Source of the DNA: an uncultured Ruminococcus sp.
GTDB taxonomy: Bacteria; Bacillota; Clostridia; Oscillospirales; Ruminococcaceae
DNA: 9,040 nucleotides
Direction of reading: 5' to 3'
Assembly: GCA_900752785.1 (NCBI GenBank)
Contig: CAADWP010000086.1
Span: forward strand, 1-9,040
Shown: piece by piece, positions 7,056 through 9,040 of the stretch
How positions within the stretch are numbered: position 1 is the stretch's first letter
Layout: each line of letters starts with the position of its first letter
The notes under the pieces: generated by a model
The model's input: only the letters and a program-made list of their open reading frames with translations
Databases searched by the model: none
Told to the model about the DNA's origin: nothing
Made by a program: the position numbers and the translations under genes

Positions 7056-8513
7056 TTATTGCATGACCTCGCCGAGAATTATATAGGCGATCGTCACAAT
7101 AGATTTCGCAAGAACATAATCGGCGTCAACAAAATATTTTCCGTTGAGCAGATCGTCGCGCATTTCCTTAACGCGCTTGAAGCCCTCGGAAGCTGCATTT
7201 TTGTCGGGCATAACAAAATAACTCTCTTGCATAATATTGCGCGTTGCAGTTCTGTAGCCCTCGGGGATATGCTTATTTCCGATATAAGGTTCAAATTCGG
7301 CTTCGGCAAAATTTTTCGGAACGCTGTCGAGCTTTGAAGCGATATGCTCCGCAGCATGGCGTGAGAATACGAGAGCTTCGAGAAGCGAATTGCTTGCAAG
7401 GCGGTTGCTGCCGTGAACGCCGGTATGTGAGCATTCTCCGCAGGCATAAAGATTGGTCAGGCTTGTCTCGGAATTATTGTCAACGTCGATGCCGCCCATA
7501 AGATAATGCTGACAGGGATATATCGGAACAGGTTCTTTTGTGAGATCGAAGCCCTGTTCGAGAAGATTGTTGTAGATCATAGGGAAGCGGTTTTTTAGGA
7601 AATCGCTGTCCTTGTAGCTTATATCAAGGTAAAAATCGGTAGAGTTCTGCTTCTTTGATTCGAGGATTATAGCATGAGAAACAACATCCCTTGGGGCAAG
7701 CTCAAGACGTTCGTCATATTTATGCATGAAACGCTCCTTATGGCAATTCAGCAGATATGCGCCCTCGCCGCGTACTGCCTCAGAAATAAGAAAGCATTCG
7801 CGGGTAGTACGATTGTTGAAAGCGGTGGGATGGAACTGAACGTAGCTGAGATTTTTAATTTTTGCTCCCATTTCATAAGCAAAAGTGATTCCGTCGCCTG
7901 TTGCAATAGCGGAATTGGTAGTAAATTTATAAACACGACCGATACCGCCGGTCGCAAGGATCATAAAATGGCAGTTGCAGATCTCGTAGCTGTCATCGGC
8001 TTTTTTCAGAAATGCCGAATATCCCGTTTCAGTCTGTTTTACGCCGCACATTATTGTTTTTTCAAGAATCTCCACATTATCGAGCGTCTTGACTTTTTCC
8101 AGAAGCTTTGTAGTAATTTCCTTTCCGGTAGCGTCGGCATGATGAAAAATGCGGTGGTGACTGTGACCGCCTTCAAGTGTTCGGTGATATGACCCGTCGG
8201 ACTTTTTATCAAAATCGACGCCGATCTCGATTATTTTTTCAATGTCTTGCGCCGCTTCGCTTACCAGGGTGTGAACAGCGTCCACATTGTTTTTAAAGCT
8301 TCCCGCAATGAGAGTATCGTTCTGATGATACTGTATATTGTCTGTCGGCGAATTATAAACTCCGGCAATTCCTCCCTGTGCAAGAGAGGAATTGCACAGA
8401 CTAAGCTCGCGCTTGCACAGAATAAGTACATTAAGCTCCTTTGGAAGATTGATAGCCGCATAAAGACCGGCGGCTCCGCAGCCTGCGATAATAACATCAT
8501 AATTACGTGACAT
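7056..8513 (-). CDS. nadB: L-aspartate oxidase
   Basis: NadB is an FAD enzyme that oxidises L-aspartate to iminoaspartate, the substrate NadA condenses into quinolinate. With the start chosen here the product has 485 residues. It shows an N-terminal FAD-binding GxGxxG (GCGAAG, 11-16), SLAQGGIAG, the EGGHSHHRI stretch with E114, FHPTAF with H228, the catalytic Arg275 in LAPRDVV, H336 in CQHYLMGG, and the C-terminal FAD-contacting SNSLLEALVFSRHAAEHI. All residues expected from the fumarate reductase/NadB family are present. A GTG at 8522 and a TTG at 8519 are in frame, but AAAGGA at 8524-8529 is 10 bases from the ATG at 8513, about 4 from the TTG and 1 from the GTG, so the ATG is preferred. It is first in the nadB-nadC operon. 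Confidence 0.97.
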   Translation of the reverse strand: MSRNYDVIIAGCGAAGLYAAINLPKELNVLILCKRELSLCNSSLAQGGIAGVYNSPTDNIQYHQNDTLIAGSFKNNVDAVHTLVSEAAQDIEKIIEIGVDFDKKSDGSYHRTLEGGHSHHRIFHHADATGKEITTKLLEKVKTLDNVEILEKTIMCGVKQTETGYSAFLKKADDSYEICNCHFMILATGGIGRVYKFTTNSAIATGDGITFAYEMGAKIKNLSYVQFHPTAFNNRTTRECFLISEAVRGEGAYLLNCHKERFMHKYDERLELAPRDVVSHAIILESKKQNSTDFYLDISYKDSDFLKNRFPMIYNNLLEQGFDLTKEPVPIYPCQHYLMGGIDVDNNSETSLTNLYACGECSHTGVHGSNRLASNSLLEALVFSRHAAEHIASKLDSVPKNFAEAEFEPYIGNKHIPEGYRTATRNIMQESYFVMPDKNAASEGFKRVKEMRDDLLNGKYFVDADYVLAKSIVTIAYIILGEVMQ

Positions 8514-8523
8514 TTCCAACACG

Positions 8524-8529
8524 TCCTTT
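8524..8529 (-). promoter_or_regulatory. Shine-Dalgarno that decides the nadB start
   Basis: AAAGGA on the minus strand is the only purine-rich site in the nadB leader. Its 10-base spacing suits the ATG at 8513, whereas the upstream in-frame GTG would be one base away and the TTG four. Confidence 0.6.
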
Positions 8530-8541
8530 ACACTATAGATG

Positions 8542-8575
8542 ATTATATTATATCATATAATAGCAAAAATAGCAA
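8542..8575 (-). promoter_or_regulatory. nadB-nadC operon promoter with extended -10
   Basis: On the minus strand TTGCTA (8575-8570) is followed by a 17-base spacer and a perfect TATAAT (8552-8547). A TG one base upstream of the -10 gives the TGN extended form. A second overlapping TATAAT lies at 8547-8542. The nadB ATG is about 34 bases downstream of the first -10, which gives a short leader. The element TTGCTA is itself repeated nine bases on. No operator for an NAD or niacin repressor could be recognised with confidence. Confidence 0.8.
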
Positions 8576-8655
8576 CAGACGCGGAGAAAAATTCCCAAAA
8601 TTTATTTTTTTCAGCACGAACATGGGGGCAGCGTCACGCCATAGGGTATTTGCAA

Positions 8656-8691
8656 AAAACGACTGAGCATTTTGTTTTACTCAGCCGTTTT
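8656..8691 (-). terminator. Intrinsic terminator of the right-end dockerin gene
   Basis: On the minus strand AAAACGGCTGAG pairs with CTCAGTCGTTTT, the only imperfection being one G-U wobble, across a 12-base loop, and runs into six T. On the + strand the same position is an A-C mismatch, so the structure favours the minus strand. It begins five bases after the dockerin stop codon and is a diverged copy of the terminator at 1391-1424. Confidence 0.85.
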
Positions 8692-8696
8692 GCTTG

Positions 8697-9040
8697 TTAA
8701 CTTAAATTATTAAGCCAGATTTTAATGTCAGTCTCAGTACCGTTGCCGGAGAGATACGCATAAAACATGAGGATATTAGAAGCGTCGTTAGCGGTGATCT
8801 TTCCGTCACCGTCAACGTCTGCAAGAGCCGTCTGCTTTGCGGTAAACGCAGCTTTTCCCGCAGAGAGCGCGGCGTACTCGGTAAGTACGAGAGAAGCGTC
8901 GTTTGCAGTGATTTTTCCGTCATCGTCAGCGTCACCGTATAAATTCAAACTGTCAAAGGATTTAAACGTTCTGTCGTATTTTTTTGCATAGTTGTGAGCC
9001 GTTGAGTCTTCAATGCCCAGAATATCAGTATAGTAGGGAA
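8697..9040 (-). CDS. Dockerin-bearing protein, 3' end only (probable LRR-dockerin)
   Basis: The reading frame is open through the right edge of the window (first full codon at 9038) and ends with TAA at 8697-8699, so only about 113 C-terminal residues are visible and the true start lies outside. They comprise a linker (GIEDSTAHNYAKKYDRTF) and a complete two-loop dockerin with DADDDGKITAND and DVDGDGKITAND calcium loops. The linker matches the one joining the LRR and dockerin parts of the left-end protein (GGKGSTAAEYAKKYNKTF), so the missing part is probably also a BspA-type LRR domain; this is inference. The 81-residue dockerin differs from the left-end one at nine positions (about 89% identity). 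A TTG within the frame at 8948 could be mistaken for the start, but the frame and homology continue upstream of it. Confidence 0.88.
   Translation of the reverse strand, partial: PYYTDILGIEDSTAHNYAKKYDRTFKSFDSLNLYGDADDDGKITANDASLVLTEYAALSAGKAAFTAKQTALADVDGDGKITANDASNILMFYAYLSGNGTETDIKIWLNNLS

Noticed and set aside
7674..8192. 172-residue open frame on the + strand inside nadB
   Set aside because: It is fully antisense to the conserved core of nadB, has no recognisable domain and no good ribosome binding site; it is a by-product of nadB codon use.
8576..8655. Possible regulatory structure between the nadB promoter and the dockerin terminator
   Set aside because: Only short inverted repeats such as GGC/GCC were seen; no riboswitch or operator consensus was recognised.

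Overview
The window looks like chromosomal DNA from an anaerobic, fibre-associated Clostridium-class bacterium, most likely a Ruminococcus or close relative (inference). The evidence is a pair of type I-like dockerin modules, one fused to a BspA-type leucine-rich-repeat protein, a Spo0A-type DNA-binding domain, AGGAGG-type ribosome binding sites and moderate G+C. No phage, insertion-sequence transposase, CRISPR array, tRNA or rRNA was recognised.

Layout: a secreted LRR-dockerin gene (120-1385, +) is at the left end. It converges on a long minus-strand block: nadB (8513-7056), nadC (7039-6194), a membrane-anchored protein of unknown function (6197-5607), an intergenic cluster of four hairpins (5386-5527), uvrC (5353-3527), a Spo0A-like regulator (3513-2758), a 161-bp palindromic element (2597-2757) and prfB (2563-1445). 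At the right end the 3' part of a second dockerin gene (minus strand, 8697 to beyond 9040) points inward. There is no gene-free stretch over 300 bases; the longest gap is the roughly 250-bp hairpin region upstream of uvrC.

How the genes relate: nadB and nadC supply two of the three enzymes of de novo NAD synthesis from aspartate, driven by a strong extended -10 promoter; nadA is not here. The membrane protein overlaps nadC by 4 bases, so it is probably co-translated with it. uvrC and the Spo0A-like gene are 13 bases apart and the stop codon of the first overlaps the ribosome binding site of the second. prfB may be read through or from its own promoter; it is separated by the palindromic element. 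The two dockerin genes at the ends form an inverted pair (about 89% protein identity over 81 residues, and matching terminators).

Points most worth a second look: the palindromic element with TTA flanks that abuts the regulator's stop codon, the Spo0A-like protein whose receiver has lost its phospho-aspartate, the nuclease-like C-terminal domain on the nadC-coupled membrane protein, the inverted dockerin pair and the frameshift-free prfB. None of these amounts to a proven new system from sequence alone.
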